32,386 nucleotides of DNA, taken from contig JAEZIZ010000008.1 of assembly GCA_023415915.1 (NCBI GenBank), positions 1-32,386 on the forward strand, read 5' to 3'. A model generated the notes under the pieces. That model searched no databases, was not told where the DNA came from, and was given only the letters and a program-made list of their open reading frames with translations. Position 1 is the stretch's first letter. Every line of letters begins with the position of its first letter. Made by a program: the position numbers and the translations under genes. Positions 32,327-32,386 of the stretch are shown piece after piece. This DNA comes from Bacillota bacterium. Lineage in GTDB: Bacteria > Bacillota > Clostridia > Christensenellales > SZUA-584.

Positions 32327-32386
32327 TTGCTTAACAAGAATGAAGAGAACAGAAAAACACTTGAGATCGTGAATCTGGATGATTTA
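32327..32386 (+). CDS. IS1182-like transposase, N-terminal start (partial)
   Basis: Only the first 20 codons lie in the window. The start is TTG with AGGGTGA upstream, and the peptide reads MLNKNEENRK then TLEIVNLDDL. This is the usual opening of IS1182-family DDE transposases, which continue with a LVPKDHLLRKID segment that would fall just outside. The catalytic residues cannot be seen. Its place right after oriC, where rpmH usually begins, suggests an insertion sequence landed beside the origin. The identification rests on a short stretch from memory. Confidence 0.6.
   Translation, partial: MLNKNEENRKTLEIVNLDDL

Noticed and set aside
1..32386. CRISPR array, tRNA, rRNA or prophage genes
   Set aside because: No regular short repeats with spacers, no tRNA cloverleaf and no phage-type genes were seen anywhere in the window.

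Overview
The window looks like the replication-origin region of a Firmicutes (Clostridia-type) chromosome. The evidence is the gene set (dnaA, dnaN, remB, gyrB, gyrA, lysS-greA, serC-serA, a Clostridia-style single-chain FGAM synthase), the Gram-positive ribosome-binding sites (AGGAG-like, with several TTG/GTG starts), and sigma-A promoters and Rex/DnaA sites of the low-GC Gram-positive type. Base composition is near balanced, yet isoleucine is written very often as ATA. No rRNA, tRNA, CRISPR array or prophage is visible.

Layout. 1-729: tail of gltX (+), a strong terminator, a degenerate inverted repeat and the lysS terminator. 730-2706: greA-lysS operon (-). 2707-5349: divergent control region with a sigma-A promoter and a perfect Rex-type operator, then serC-serA (+). 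5403-6443: a conserved but unnamed protein (-) carrying a GIIGGADGPTAIF signature otherwise known from Na+-pumping decarboxylase beta subunits. 6623-9491: response regulator, histidine kinase without HAMP, and a membrane-anchored PepSY-like protein (- operon). 9662-16010: a run of + genes: membrane diguanylate cyclase, anchored protein plus dusB, an MreB-family actin, an LCP cell-wall ligase, and two tandem DUF4064-like membrane proteins. 16284-19125: orphan amino-acid-type binding protein and NAD synthetase (- operon). 19200-19560: two MITE-like repeats. 19608-24304: remB-gyrB-gyrA (-). 24568-29140: purL and a TVP38/DedA-like membrane protein (+). 29215-31921: dnaA-dnaN (-). 31922-32326: origin DNA with DnaA boxes and the dnaA promoter. 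32327-end: first codons of an IS1182-like transposase.

How it fits together. The origin looks bipartite, as in Bacillus subtilis. DnaA boxes lie upstream of dnaA, and a DnaA box followed by a run of TAG/TAA triplets and AT-rich DNA lies between dnaA and dnaN (the likely unwinding site). A fork leaving this origin leftwards runs with the minus-strand genes and against the plus-strand genes. The usual dnaN-yaaA-recF-remB-gyrB order is broken: yaaA and recF are absent and two head-on genes sit in their place. SerA makes NADH, so a Rex (NADH/NAD+ sensor) operator just after the serC start site would tie serine synthesis to redox state.

The observations most worth following up are the GGADGPT protein, the Rex site at serCA, the intact DnaA-trio, the rearranged recF locus, the apparently leaderless TVP38 gene, the HAMP-less kinase, and Leu at GyrA position 87.
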